This document shows positions 43,328 through 51,755 of a stretch of DNA of 64,000 bases, in pieces. Position 1 is the stretch's first letter. Each line of letters opens with the position of its first letter. The notes under the pieces were generated by a model. That model saw only the letters and a list, made by a program, of their open reading frames with translations. It did no database searches and was not told where the DNA came from. The translations under genes and the position numbers were made by a program. The stretch comes from Actinomycetospora sp. TBRC 11914 (GTDB lineage: Bacteria; Actinomycetota; Actinomycetes; Mycobacteriales; Pseudonocardiaceae): the NCBI RefSeq assembly GCF_012933465.1, contig NZ_JABBND010000003.1, forward strand, positions 1 through 64,000. Reading direction: 5' to 3'.

Positions 43328-45013
43328 GTGCCCGAACCGCCGGTGCCGCGCCCGACGCTGACCGACCCCACGGTGCCGTCCGCGCCGCGCCGCGCCCGCC
43401 GCCGGCCACTCCTGCACCCCGGCGGGCTGCTGCTGGGCACGGCCCTCGGGGCGCTCGCGATGACGCCCTCGCTGATCCCGCGCACCGGGTTCTCCGCGGG
43501 CCTGGTGTGCGGGGTGATGGTGGCCGCGGGCTACCTCGTCGGGGTGCTCCTCGGGCTGCTGGTCCGTCCGCTGACCCGGCGGACCGGACGCCGGCTCAGC
43601 GCCGCCGCGTGGGTGCTGATCACGGTCGTGGTGCTGGCCGGGTGGGCGGTCGCCGGTGTCCTCGGGTTCCGGTGGCAGACCGACCAGGCCGCGCTGCTCG
43701 GTACGGCACCGCCGACGCCGGCCGACTGGCTGCCCGCCGTCCCGGTGGCGCTCGGGGTCCTCGTCGTGCTGCTGGTCGTCGTCCGCGGGGTCCGGGCGCT
43801 GCCCCGGTGGCCGCGGCGGGTGGTGGGCGTGGTCGTGCTCGTCGTCGTGGTCCTCGCCGGGATCTCGCTGGCCGGCATCCCAGGGGTCAACCCGGCCCGC
43901 AGCCTGCTCGACCGCGCGTTCGCCGGGCAGGACGCGGGCGTGTTCGGCGGAGCGACGCAGCCGGCCGACCCGCTGCGCTCCGGGTCGCCCGCCTCGCTGG
44001 TGAGCTGGCAGAGCCTCGGCCGCGGCGGGCGCACCTTCGTCACCGCCACGCCCCCGCCCGCCGACCTCGCCCGGGCGAGCGGGCATCCCGCCGTCGACCC
44101 GATCCGCGTCTACGTCGGGCTGGGCGCGTCGCCGGACGCCCGGGAACGGGCGCGGCTCGCCGTCCGCGAGCTCGCCCGCACCGGGGCCTTCGCCCGTCCG
44201 GTGATCGGTGTCGTCACCACCACCGGCACCGGGTTCGCCGACGCCGAGGCGATGAACGCCCTCGAGCTCGCCTGGGGCGGGGACACCGCGCTGGTCAGCA
44301 GCCAGTACTCGCTGCTGCCCAGTGGCCTGTCGTTCCTGCTCGACGGCGACCGGGTGCGCGACGCGGGCACGACGATGTTCGACGCGGTCCGCGCCGCCGT
44401 CGACGCGCTGCCGCCCGGCGCGGCCCGCCCGAAGGTGGTCGTCTTCGGGGAGTCGCTCGGATCCCTCGGCTCCCAGGCGGCCTTCCCGACGGTGGACGCG
44501 GTCCGGTCACGCGCCGACGGCGCCCTCTGGAACGGCCCGCCGCACTCGTCCGCCCTCTGGCAGGGCCTGGTCACCCGGCGGGACCCGGGGAGCCCGGAGA
44601 TCCGGCCGGTCGTCGAGGACGGGCGCACCGTCCGGTTCGGGGGCGGGTCGGTCACCCCGCACCTGACGACGGCGCCGCCCGCCCCCTGGCCCGATCCGCG
44701 CGTGGTCTACCTGCAGCACCCCAGCGACCCGGTCGTGTGGTGGAGCCCGGAGCTGCTGTGGTCCCGCCCGGACTGGCTGGCCGAGCCGCGCGGCGAGGAC
44801 GTCCTGCCGAGCGTCCGGTGGTACCCGCTGGTGACGTTCTGGCAGGTCACCATGGACATGATCCGCGCGCAGACCGTCCCGTTCGGCCACGGGCACAACT
44901 ACGGGCCGGAGTCGCTCGACGCGTGGATGGACGTCGTCCCGCCACCGGGCTGGACCCCGGCCGACACCGCACGGGTGCACGCCGTCCAGCAGGTCCCCGA
45001 CCCGACCCGCTGA
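43328..45013 (+). CDS. Membrane alpha/beta hydrolase (Abhydrolase_9 / DUF2319 type)
   Basis: A 561-residue protein with four N-terminal membrane helices (residues ~40-200) followed by an extracytoplasmic or membrane-attached alpha/beta-hydrolase domain. The nucleophile elbow is VVVFGESLGSLGS (Ser in GESLG), with YLQHPSDPVVWW near the acid position and FGHGHNYG supplying the His. This is the actinobacterial PF10081 family; its substrates are unknown, lipid or cell-envelope esters being a guess. It starts 19 nt after the previous hydrolase and is probably co-transcribed. Confidence 0.85.
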   Translation: MPEPPVPRPTLTDPTVPSAPRRARRRPLLHPGGLLLGTALGALAMTPSLIPRTGFSAGLVCGVMVAAGYLVGVLLGLLVRPLTRRTGRRLSAAAWVLITVVVLAGWAVAGVLGFRWQTDQAALLGTAPPTPADWLPAVPVALGVLVVLLVVVRGVRALPRWPRRVVGVVVLVVVVLAGISLAGIPGVNPARSLLDRAFAGQDAGVFGGATQPADPLRSGSPASLVSWQSLGRGGRTFVTATPPPADLARASGHPAVDPIRVYVGLGASPDARERARLAVRELARTGAFARPVIGVVTTTGTGFADAEAMNALELAWGGDTALVSSQYSLLPSGLSFLLDGDRVRDAGTTMFDAVRAAVDALPPGAARPKVVVFGESLGSLGSQAAFPTVDAVRSRADGALWNGPPHSSALWQGLVTRRDPGSPEIRPVVEDGRTVRFGGGSVTPHLTTAPPAPWPDPRVVYLQHPSDPVVWWSPELLWSRPDWLAEPRGEDVLPSVRWYPLVTFWQVTMDMIRAQTVPFGHGHNYGPESLDAWMDVVPPPGWTPADTARVHAVQQVPDPTR

Positions 45014-45192
45014 CGCTCCGGCGACGACGGCCCCGCGCACCCGTCGCGCCCGTCGTCCCCGGGGTGCGCGCGGACCATGATCGTCGAACCGACGAGGTTC
45101 CGGACGCGGGGCGTCCACGGGCTCGTCGCCGTGGTGATCATGGCCGCCGGGCGGCCCGCTCGGGCCGTCGAGGAGTGCCCGGACGGTGCTCC

Positions 45193-46053
45193 TCACGCGG
45201 CTGCGGCGTCCGTGCCCTCCGCGTCGGCCGCCTCGCGCTCGGCCTTGGCCTCCTCGGTGGCCCGCCGGATGGCCCACACCGTCACCGCGGCGGCCAGCAC
45301 CGCGAGCGGCACCCCCATGGCCAGGCGCACCCAGCCGAGCCAGGTGTCGGCGTAGGCCGAGTCGTAGAGCCAGTGCTGGACGACGAACCGCGCGCCGAAG
45401 ACGACGACCCAGGCGAGCGTCGCGAGGTCGTAGCCCCGCCGCAGCCGGGGCGAGCGCCGCCAGCCCTGTCCGTCGCCGTTCACCAGGTGCCACAGGGTGC
45501 CGACCAGCGGCCACCGGGCGAGCACCGAGATGAGGAAGACCCCGCCGTAGAGCAGGCTCGTCCAGATGCCGAGCAGGAAGAAGCCCTTGGCCTGCCCGGT
45601 GCGCCAGGCGATGAACGCGCACACCGCGACGCCGAACAGCCCGGAGAACGCCGGCTGCAGCTTCTCCCCGCGGACGAGCCGCCACCCGGCCACCGCGACC
45701 GCCGCGACCACCGCCGCGACGATCGACGCGACGAGGGCGTGCGCGATCGCCTGCACGATGACGAACACGATCACCGGCACCGCCGAGGAGACCACCCCGG
45801 TGACGCCGCCCATCTGCTCGAGCAGCGTCGGCGCGCGTTCCTCGGCCTCCTGCGGGGCGGCCTCGTCGTCGGGCTCGTGCCCGTCCTCGTCGGCGGCCGC
45901 CGACCGGCCCACCCGGCCGTCGCGGACGGGCCTGCTGCCCGCCCGGCCGACCACCGGCGCCGTCGGGGCGTCGGGACGGGGCGGACGCGGGGCGACCGGC
46001 CGGCCCACGGTCCGGGAACCGGCCGGGTCCGTCCGGTCGGCCGGATCGCGCAC
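45193..46053 (-). CDS. DUF3159 family membrane protein
   Basis: A 286-residue protein: a Pro/Arg-rich N-terminal 85 residues, then six hydrophobic helices (GVTGVVSSAVPVIVFVIVQA, ALVASIVAAVVAAVAVAGW, and so on) with the family stretch LARWPLVGTLWHLVNGDGQGWR. Function unknown. The GTG at 46053 has no ribosome-binding site; the frame stays open and coding-like to an ATC at about 46140 that follows GGGAG right after the OB-fold gene stop, so the true start may be further upstream. Conserved position as in mycobacteria. Confidence 0.82.
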   Translation of the reverse strand: MRDPADRTDPAGSRTVGRPVAPRPPRPDAPTAPVVGRAGSRPVRDGRVGRSAAADEDGHEPDDEAAPQEAEERAPTLLEQMGGVTGVVSSAVPVIVFVIVQAIAHALVASIVAAVVAAVAVAGWRLVRGEKLQPAFSGLFGVAVCAFIAWRTGQAKGFFLLGIWTSLLYGGVFLISVLARWPLVGTLWHLVNGDGQGWRRSPRLRRGYDLATLAWVVVFGARFVVQHWLYDSAYADTWLGWVRLAMGVPLAVLAAAVTVWAIRRATEEAKAEREAADAEGTDAAAA

Positions 46054-46152
46054 CGTGAAGGCGTCCGTCGCCGGTTCGTCGGGGCGGGCGTGGCGCCCCC
46101 CGGCGTGGTGGCGGGGCTGGCCGGTCTCGGGGTGACGGATGGTCGTGCTCCC

Positions 46153-46530
46153 TCAGGGCGCTCGCTGCAGCTCGTAGTACGGGTTGTAGATGACCTTCCG
46201 GCCGTCACGGACGGCGACCCGCCCGCTGGCCCGCAGCGTGCGCCCCGGCTCGATGCCGGGGATGCGCCGCCGGCCCATCCACACCAGGGTGACACCGTCG
46301 GTGCCGTCGAAGAGCTCCGCCTCCAACGTGGCGACGGAGTCCCGCGGGCAGATCTCCACCGACCGCAACCGGCCCTTGACGGTGATCGCCTCGCCGGAGC
46401 CGGTGCAGTCGCCCGCCCGGTCACACCCGGAGCGCACCGCCTCGGCCGAGAGGTCCTCGGCGTCCAGGTCGGACATGTCGGAGGTGAACTTGCGGACCAT
46501 CCGCGACACGAACCCCGAGCTCTTGCCCAT
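46153..46530 (-). CDS. OB-fold nucleic-acid-binding-type protein
   Basis: A 125-residue protein with a C-terminal OB-fold (AITVKGRLRSVEICPRDSVA, LVWMGRRRIPGIEPGRTLRA) like that of RecG/tRNA_anti-type domains. The N-terminal 45 residues are charged and include two Cys. Role unknown; likely single-stranded nucleic acid binding. Located immediately upstream of the DUF3159 gene, as in Rv2694c-Rv2693c. Confidence 0.82.
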   Translation of the reverse strand: MGKSSGFVSRMVRKFTSDMSDLDAEDLSAEAVRSGCDRAGDCTGSGEAITVKGRLRSVEICPRDSVATLEAELFDGTDGVTLVWMGRRRIPGIEPGRTLRASGRVAVRDGRKVIYNPYYELQRAP

Positions 46531-46612
46531 CGTCCGCTCCTCGTGAAGGACACCGCGGCCACCGCGGTGCCGTCCGGACCCCCCATCGGGTCCGACGCCA
46601 GAGTAGCTCCGT

Positions 46613-47344
46613 TCAGCTGCGCCCGGGCGACGTGCCGGGGTCGCTGCGCTGCGGCAGCATCATGGGGATGACGGGCCCGTCCGGCGAGGTGATCTGCCGG
46701 GGGCGGGTCGGCAACGACTGGAAGAGCGACTCGCGGAAGACCTCGGGCACGTCCTCGGGCACCTCGAGGGGCAGCAGCGACCGGGCGGGCAGCGGGTCGG
46801 ACGAGCGCACCACGACGGTGCCGCCCATCGTCTCCCGGAGCATCCGGTGCAGGGCGAGCGCGTGCACGGCCGGGCCGGTGCCGACGCCGCGCAGCAGCCA
46901 GCGCGGTCCCTCGACCGCGATGACGCGCGCCACGACGTCGCCGTTGCGGGCGACCAGCTCGCGGCCCCACTCGCCGCGGTCGCGCCGGATGGTGGCGCCC
47001 TCGGCGTGCAGCTGGGAGGCCAGCTCGTCGATGAGCTCCGCCCACAGCCCGCCGGTGCGGGGCGCGGCGAAGGCGCTCACCGTGAGGCGGCCCTCCGGGA
47101 CCATGGCGTGCACCGCACGGAGGGGGCCGCTCGGGTCCGGCTCGCAGACCAGCTTCGCGTTCGGCGGCACCGGCAGCTGCACCGAGCCCAGGTCGAGGCG
47201 CAGCCGCCCGTCGCGGGGCGCGTCCTCGGAGTCCCACGGACCCCGGTGGTGGTGGACGTGGCGGCCCGCCGGCTCCGACGACGGGGGGACCTGGGAGATG
47301 CGGCCCTTGCGGTGCCGCCCGCGTGACGGCTCGGTCACGACCAC
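46613..47344 (-). CDS. DUF3710 family protein
   Basis: A 243-residue soluble protein of the actinobacterial DUF3710 family, with RGPWDSEDAP near the N-terminus, LRLDLGSVQLPVP, and the conserved GRELVARN ... RWLLRGVGTGPA stretch. Function unknown. It starts 6 nt after the dut stop on the same strand, so the two are one operon. Confidence 0.85.
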   Translation of the reverse strand: MVVTEPSRGRHRKGRISQVPPSSEPAGRHVHHHRGPWDSEDAPRDGRLRLDLGSVQLPVPPNAKLVCEPDPSGPLRAVHAMVPEGRLTVSAFAAPRTGGLWAELIDELASQLHAEGATIRRDRGEWGRELVARNGDVVARVIAVEGPRWLLRGVGTGPAVHALALHRMLRETMGGTVVVRSSDPLPARSLLPLEVPEDVPEVFRESLFQSLPTRPRQITSPDGPVIPMMLPQRSDPGTSPGRS

Positions 47345-47350
47345 TCCACC

Positions 47351-47929
47351 TCAGAGCTCCTCTGCCGGCGGCCGGGCGCGGCCGTCCTCGATGTGGGCAC
47401 CAGCCTGGAGGTCATCGGCTGTGCGTGCAGCGTCCTCAATACCCTCTTCGTGACCAATCCGTGACCTCGGGGGGTCGAGATCACCCGTCCGGCGCCATCC
47501 GCCGGTCGACCCGAACCCGCCGGCGCCTCGTCCGGACCCCGGGAGCTCGTCGACCACCCGCACCGTCGGCAGCTCGACCCGCTGGATCACGAGCTGGGCG
47601 ATCCGGTCCCCGCGGCGCAGCGCCACGGGGCGCGCCGGGTCGTGGTTGACCAGGCACACCCGGATCTCGCCGCGGTAGCCCGCGTCGACGGTCCCGGGCG
47701 CGTTGAGCAGGCCCAGCCCCTCCCGCGCCGCGAGCCCGGAGCGCGGGCACACGAACGCCGCGTAGCCGCTGGGGAGCGCCACCGAGACCCCGGTCCCGAC
47801 GAGGCTCCGCTCGCCCGGCGCGATCTCGACGTCCTCGCGGCAGTAGAGGTCCAGGCCGGCGTCGTCGGGATGGGCCCGCCGCGGCACGGGCAGCCCCGGG
47901 TCCAGGCGGACCACGTCGACCTCCAGCAC
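47351..47929 (-). CDS. dut: dUTP diphosphatase
   Basis: A 192-residue trimeric dUTPase hydrolysing dUTP to dUMP. All five motifs are visible: [10 protein letters not shown] (I), [18 protein letters not shown] (II, III start), [11 protein letters not shown] (III), [11 protein letters not shown] (IV) and [10 protein letters not shown] (V). It carries a C-terminal extension of about 45 residues after motif V, where most family members stop. The GTG at 47929 lies 8 nt after a TAATCT -10 box on the minus strand, so it is probably leaderless. Confidence 0.95.
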   Translation of the reverse strand: MLEVDVVRLDPGLPVPRRAHPDDAGLDLYCREDVEIAPGERSLVGTGVSVALPSGYAAFVCPRSGLAAREGLGLLNAPGTVDAGYRGEIRVCLVNHDPARPVALRRGDRIAQLVIQRVELPTVRVVDELPGSGRGAGGFGSTGGWRRTGDLDPPRSRIGHEEGIEDAARTADDLQAGAHIEDGRARPPAEEL

Positions 47930-47937
47930 GATCGGCC

Positions 47938-47947
47938 AGATTACCCT
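47938..47947. promoter_or_regulatory. Overlapping divergent -10 boxes of dut and the DUF3093 gene
   Basis: Within AGATTACCCT, the minus strand reads TAATCT (47938-47943, for dut) and the plus strand reads TACCCT (47942-47947, for the DUF3093 gene). They share two base pairs and end 8 and 7 nt from their GTG starts. Both genes would be leaderless and their transcription mutually exclusive. Confidence 0.6.
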
Positions 47948-47954
47948 GGGCTGC

Positions 47955-48452
47955 GTGACGTCCTCCCGCCCGTCCGCGGCGCCCGCCCGGCCGGCACCCC
48001 CGCCCGGCCTCGAGCGCCTCGGCCTGCCCTGGTGGGCGTGGCCGCCGGGGCTGCTCGCGGGCGCGCTCGTGGGGATCGAGGTCAACATGGGCCTGCCGCA
48101 GATCCCGTTCTGGGTGCCCTACGTCGTGGTGATGCCGCTGGCGGTCCTCGTGCTGTGGCGGCTGGGGCGCATGCACGTCGGCGTCGGGCCGGGTCCCGGC
48201 GGGGAGCGCGAGGTCTGGGCCGGCGCCGCCCACATCCCGACGCGGTTCGTGGGCCGCGCCGACGTCGTGCGCGGCGAGGCCAAGCGGATGGCCCTCGGCC
48301 CCCAGCTCGACCCGGCGGCGTACGTGCTGCACCGGCCGTGGGCGCCGGCCGCGGTGCGCCTCGAGATCACCGACCCCGAGGACCCGACGCCGTACTGGGT
48401 CGTCTCGACCCGCCGCCCCGAGCGCCTGCTCTCGGCCGTCCGCGGCGAGTAG
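47955..48452 (+). CDS. DUF3093 family membrane protein
   Basis: A 165-residue protein: Pro-rich N-terminus, two membrane helices ([20 protein letters not shown] and [19 protein letters not shown]), then a cytoplasmic domain ending [17 protein letters not shown], the DUF3093 hallmark. Function unknown; conserved beside dut in actinobacteria (Rv2698). Confidence 0.88.
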   Translation: MTSSRPSAAPARPAPPPGLERLGLPWWAWPPGLLAGALVGIEVNMGLPQIPFWVPYVVVMPLAVLVLWRLGRMHVGVGPGPGGEREVWAGAAHIPTRFVGRADVVRGEAKRMALGPQLDPAAYVLHRPWAPAAVRLEITDPEDPTPYWVVSTRRPERLLSAVRGE

Positions 48453-48467
48453 CCCCCGCAGACGACG

Positions 48468-48508
48468 ACGGCCCGGGCCGGGTGGGGTGGCCACCCGGCC
48501 CGGGCCGT
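48468..48508. terminator. Bidirectional hairpin terminator
   Basis: A perfect 18-bp stem (arms 48468-48485 and 48491-48508, beginning ACGGCCCGGG) with a GGTGG loop between the DUF3093 gene and the convergent DUF4193 gene. Confidence 0.8.
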
Positions 48509-48571
48509 GGATCGTCGGGCTCGTGGTTCGTCAGGGGCGCTCGGCGGGGTCGCCGGCCCGGACGGTGGAGG

Positions 48572-48874
48572 TCAGGCCGCGCAGTCGCGGCAGATGAACG
48601 CGTTGCCGCGCGTCTCGGCCAGCCGGCTGCGGTGGTGGACCAGGAAGCAGCTGCCGCAGGTGAACTCGTCGGCCTGCTTGGGCAGCACCCGGACCGTCAG
48701 CTCCTCACCGGACAGGTCGGCGCCCGGGAGCTCGAAGCTCTCCGCGGTGTCGGTCTCGTCGACGTCGACGGCCGCGGACTGCGCCTCGTTGCGCCGTGCC
48801 TTGAGCTCCTCGAGCGAGTCCTCGCCCATCTCGTCGGACTCGTTGCGGCGCGGGGCGTCGTAGTCGGTCGCCAT
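48572..48874 (-). CDS. DUF4193 family zinc-ribbon-like protein
   Basis: A 100-residue acidic protein of the DUF4193 family. The N-terminus MATDYDAPRRNESDE and the middle ELKARRNEAQSAAVDVDE are typical; a C-terminal zinc ribbon has two CxxC pairs (TCGSCFLVHHRSRLAE and ICRDCA). Function unknown, but the gene is near-universal in actinobacteria (Rv2699c). Divergent from cei. Confidence 0.92.
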   Translation of the reverse strand: MATDYDAPRRNESDEMGEDSLEELKARRNEAQSAAVDVDETDTAESFELPGADLSGEELTVRVLPKQADEFTCGSCFLVHHRSRLAETRGNAFICRDCAA

Positions 48875-49151
48875 TGGTGTGTCCCACCCTCGAATTGCTG
48901 TGTTGTCGTGCGGCTGCACAACGCGGGACGGCACCGGTTTGTGCCGGTGCCGTCGAGTGACGCGGGTCTCATCGACGACGGGTCCTGAGGCTGCCGCGCC
49001 GCGAGGCGGCAGGAGGGTAAACCACCGATCCCGCCGGTGCCCACGGATCCGCTGCGCCGTTGGTGTGATGTCGCGCTCGGCGTCCCGGACACCCTCGTTC
49101 CGTGGCCCGCGGGAACGGTGCGGCGCCGCCGGGCCGCGGCGGGGTCGCCAC

Positions 49152-49157
49152 TAGGGT
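49152..49157 (+). promoter_or_regulatory. -10 box of a probable leaderless cei promoter
   Basis: TAGGGT ends 8 nt before the GTG start at 49166 and there is no ribosome-binding site before the GTG, consistent with a leaderless transcript. Confidence 0.5.
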
Positions 49158-49165
49158 GGGGCCCC

Positions 49166-49783
49166 GTGGCCGCCTCCCTCCCTCGGGCCGGCGGCGGGTA
49201 CCGGCGCCGGCACCTGCTCCCCATGGGGCTGCTGGTGCTCGTCCTCGCCGTCGCCAGCATCCTGACCTGGATCGTCGTCTTCGCGAACTCCACCGCCACG
49301 TCGGTGACCTCGTGCAACGCGGCGGCGACGGGTGGCGGCACCGTGCAGTCGCGGACCGCCCTGGACTCCACCGCCGCCGCCCCGCCCGCCGACACCGCCG
49401 TGCGCGTCCTCAACGGCGCGGGCCAGCGCGGGTCCGCCCAGCTCGCCGCGGTGGAGCTCGGCGAGCTCGGGATCCCCGAGGCCGGCCAGCCCGACAACGA
49501 CCCGCTCTACCCGGCGCAGGACCTCTCGTGCGTCGGGCAGATCCGGTACGGCCCGGACGGCGCGTCGGCCGCCCGCACCCTCTCCCTCGTCGTCCCGTGC
49601 GCCGAGCTGGTGGAGGACAACCGACAGGGCGCGGCCGTCGACCTGGCGCTCGGCAGCGACTTCCGCGACATCACCCCGAGCCAGGGCGTGACCCAGGCAC
49701 TCAAGGCGCTCGGCCAGGGCAGCACGTCGGGCACCGACCCGTCGTCGTTGTCGGGCCTGCGGGACGTGGACTGCTCCGCATAG
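49166..49783 (+). CDS. cei: Envelope integrity protein Cei (LytR C-terminal domain)
   Basis: A 205-residue protein with one N-terminal membrane helix (LLPMGLLVLVLAVASILTWIV) and an extracytoplasmic LytR_C domain: VRVLNGAGQRGSAQLAAVEL and GQIRYGPDGASAARTLSLVV, with Cys residues that can pair. M. tuberculosis Cei (Rv2700), in the same position next to suhB, is needed for envelope integrity. GTG 49166 chosen because it immediately precedes the basic residues of the membrane anchor. Confidence 0.9.
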   Translation: MAASLPRAGGGYRRRHLLPMGLLVLVLAVASILTWIVVFANSTATSVTSCNAAATGGGTVQSRTALDSTAAAPPADTAVRVLNGAGQRGSAQLAAVELGELGIPEAGQPDNDPLYPAQDLSCVGQIRYGPDGASAARTLSLVVPCAELVEDNRQGAAVDLALGSDFRDITPSQGVTQALKALGQGSTSGTDPSSLSGLRDVDCSA

Positions 49784-49795
49784 GTGCGCTTCGCG

Positions 49796-49841
49796 CTCGT
49801 GAGCACTAACTGTCGGTATAGCGACAGTTAGTGCTCACGAG
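49796..49841. repeat. Perfect inverted repeat between cei and suhB
   Basis: Exact 20-bp arms (49796-49815 and 49822-49841; left arm begins CTCGTGAGCACTAAC) with a 6-nt loop GTATAG. Weaker pairing extends outward so that the structure fills nearly the whole 70-bp gap between the convergent stops. It may act as a terminator, but its sequence is AT-richer than the other hairpins here and could be a dispersed repeat or protein site. Confidence 0.85.
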
Positions 49842-49853
49842 GCCGGAGGCCAC

Positions 49854-50711
49854 CTAGATCTCGTGGACCCCGTGCGCGCGGAGCAGGTCGGCCAGGCCGT
49901 CGGCGATCCCCGGCCCGGCGGCCAGGACGGCGTCCGCGCCGAGGCCGTCCGCGTCCGCCGGGCCCGGCCGGCGCACCACCGCGCCCGCCTCCTCGGCGAT
50001 CAGCGCCCCGGCCGCCCAGTCCCAGTGGTGCAGGCCGTGCTCGTAGTAGCCGTCGACCCACCCGGCCGCGACCGAGCAGAGGTCCAGGGAGGCGCACCCC
50101 TGGCGGCGGACGTCGCCGATGCCGTCCGCGACCCGCGCGAGCAGCGCGGCCTGGCGACGGCGTCGCTCCGGGTCGTAGTTGAGCCCGGTCGCGACGACGG
50201 CGAGGGCGGGCCGCGTCAAGGCGGAGGCGCGCAGCGCCCGCCCGTCGAGCTGGGCCCCGTGTCCCGCGGCGGCGCTCCACACCCGCCCGGACACCGGTTC
50301 GACCACGGCGCCCGCCAACGGCCGCCCGTCGGCCTCGGCCCCGATCGAGACGGCGAACCAGGGCAGCCCGTGGGCGTAGTTCACGGTGCCGTCGATGGGG
50401 TCGACGATCCAGCGGACCTGCCCGGGCGAAGGCTCGGCGTCCGCGCCGCCCTCCTCCCCGAGCACCACGTCGTCGGGGCGCAGCGCGCCGAGCCGCTCGC
50501 GGACGAGGGCCTCGCACTCGCGGTCGGCGGCGGTGACGACGTCCGTCGCCGAGCTCTTCGTCTCCAGGTCGGCCACCGAACCGGCGCCGACGACCCGGTC
50601 GCGCACCGCGAGCGCGAGCTCCGCCGCCTCCCGCGCCACCTCGACGGCCAGTTTCTCGAGTGCGGTGGCGTCCTCGGGCGGGCGGACGTCCTGATCGTTC
50701 ACGGGTTCCAT
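49854..50711 (-). CDS. suhB: Inositol monophosphatase family protein SuhB
   Basis: A 285-residue Mg2+-dependent phosphatase. Metal-site residues are in DVVTAADRE, LGEEGG and the signature WIVDPIDGTVNYAHG, with the C-terminal HHWDWAAGALIAEEAGA. In mycobacteria the orthologue (Rv2701c) dephosphorylates inositol-1-phosphate for phosphatidylinositol and mycothiol synthesis; the same is likely here. Divergent from ppgK, 47 nt between starts. Confidence 0.93.
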   Translation of the reverse strand: MEPVNDQDVRPPEDATALEKLAVEVAREAAELALAVRDRVVGAGSVADLETKSSATDVVTAADRECEALVRERLGALRPDDVVLGEEGGADAEPSPGQVRWIVDPIDGTVNYAHGLPWFAVSIGAEADGRPLAGAVVEPVSGRVWSAAAGHGAQLDGRALRASALTRPALAVVATGLNYDPERRRRQAALLARVADGIGDVRRQGCASLDLCSVAAGWVDGYYEHGLHHWDWAAGALIAEEAGAVVRRPGPADADGLGADAVLAAGPGIADGLADLLRAHGVHEI

Positions 50712-50726
50712 CGGACCACAGGTGAC

Positions 50727-50732
50727 TAGGAT
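50727..50732 (+). promoter_or_regulatory. -10 box of the ppgK promoter
   Basis: TAGGAT fits the TANNNT -10 consensus and lies 26 nt before the ppgK start, giving a short leader that includes the GAGAGGGG ribosome-binding site. Confidence 0.5.
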
Positions 50733-50758
50733 CCTCAGGGCAGCGAGAGGGGACACAC

Positions 50759-51514
50759 GTGAACGACGCATGGCGACTCGGGATCGACGTCGGGGGCACC
50801 GGGGTCAAGGGCAACGTCGTCGACACCACCTCGGGTGAGCTGGTGGCCGAGCGCGTGCGGATCGAGACGCCCCATCCCGCGACGCCCGAGGCGGTGGCCG
50901 ACACGGTCGCCGCGGTCGTCGAGGCGCACGCCTGGGAGGGGCCGGTCGGGATCACGCTGCCGTCGGTGGTCAAGGACGGCATCGCGCACACCGCCGCCAA
51001 CATCGACCCGACCTGGCCCGGCACGGACGCCGTGACGCTGTTCGGGGAGCGCCTCGGGCGGCGGGGTGTCCACGTGCTCAACGACGCCGACGCGGCCGGG
51101 CTCGCCGAGGTGCGCTTCGGCGCGGGGCAGGGCGTGGCCGGGGTGGTGTGCCTGCTCACGATCGGCACCGGGATCGGCAGCGCGGTCTTCCACGACGGGG
51201 AACTGCTGCCCTCCACCGAGTTCGGCCACCTCCAGGTCGACGGCCACGACGCCGAGACGCGCATCTCGGCCGCGGCCCGTGAGCGGGAGGAGCTCAGCTG
51301 GGGCAAGTGGGCGAAGCGGTTCTCGCGCTACCTGCAGGTCCTCGAGGACCTGATCTGGCCGGACCTGTTCATCCTGGGCGGCGGCGTCAGCAAGAAACCG
51401 GACAAGTGGCTGCCGCTGCTCGAGGCGCGGACGCGGATCGTCACCGCGAAGCTCCAGAACCAGGCGGGGATCGTCGGCGCGGCGATGGCCGCCGTGGAGG
51501 GGACCAGCCCCTGA
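50759..51514 (+). CDS. ppgK: Polyphosphate glucokinase
   Basis: A 251-residue ROK-type kinase that phosphorylates glucose with polyphosphate or ATP. N-terminal phosphate loop [15 protein letters not shown], the glucose-site [11 protein letters not shown] and [10 protein letters not shown], the second phosphate loop [14 protein letters not shown], and the late [19 protein letters not shown] typical of PPGK. In the conserved position before sigA. Confidence 0.96.
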   Translation: MNDAWRLGIDVGGTGVKGNVVDTTSGELVAERVRIETPHPATPEAVADTVAAVVEAHAWEGPVGITLPSVVKDGIAHTAANIDPTWPGTDAVTLFGERLGRRGVHVLNDADAAGLAEVRFGAGQGVAGVVCLLTIGTGIGSAVFHDGELLPSTEFGHLQVDGHDAETRISAAAREREELSWGKWAKRFSRYLQVLEDLIWPDLFILGGGVSKKPDKWLPLLEARTRIVTAKLQNQAGIVGAAMAAVEGTSP

Positions 51515-51615
51515 GCAGGGGTTTTGCACTCCCCGGCGGATCTCTGCCCGCGTTGGGCCGACCGGACGCGAGGACTGGTCGACGTGAGGTACCGGCGCCG
51601 GTCACCCGGCGTCGT

Positions 51616-51621
51616 TACAAT
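51616..51621 (+). promoter_or_regulatory. -10 box candidate of the sigA promoter
   Basis: TACAAT (within GTTACAATGG) is a near-consensus -10 in the 241-bp gap before sigA, implying a leader of about 130 nt. No clear -35 is seen. Confidence 0.45.
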
Positions 51622-51755
51622 GGTCCCCAGCCCAGGACGGCGCGCCGCCGGAACCGGGTCCCGAGCCGATCCCGACGCGTTCGTCGTGACCGTCCCGCGC
51701 CCCTGGAGTCGCTCCGGTGTCCGTCCCGCAGTTCGTTCGTCGCGAAAGGTCGTAC

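Noticed and set aside
43507-46671. 1054-codon plus-strand open frame
   Set aside because: Shadow of the membrane hydrolase in another frame, then antisense to DUF3159 and the OB-fold gene; composition is Arg/Gly-rich without motifs.
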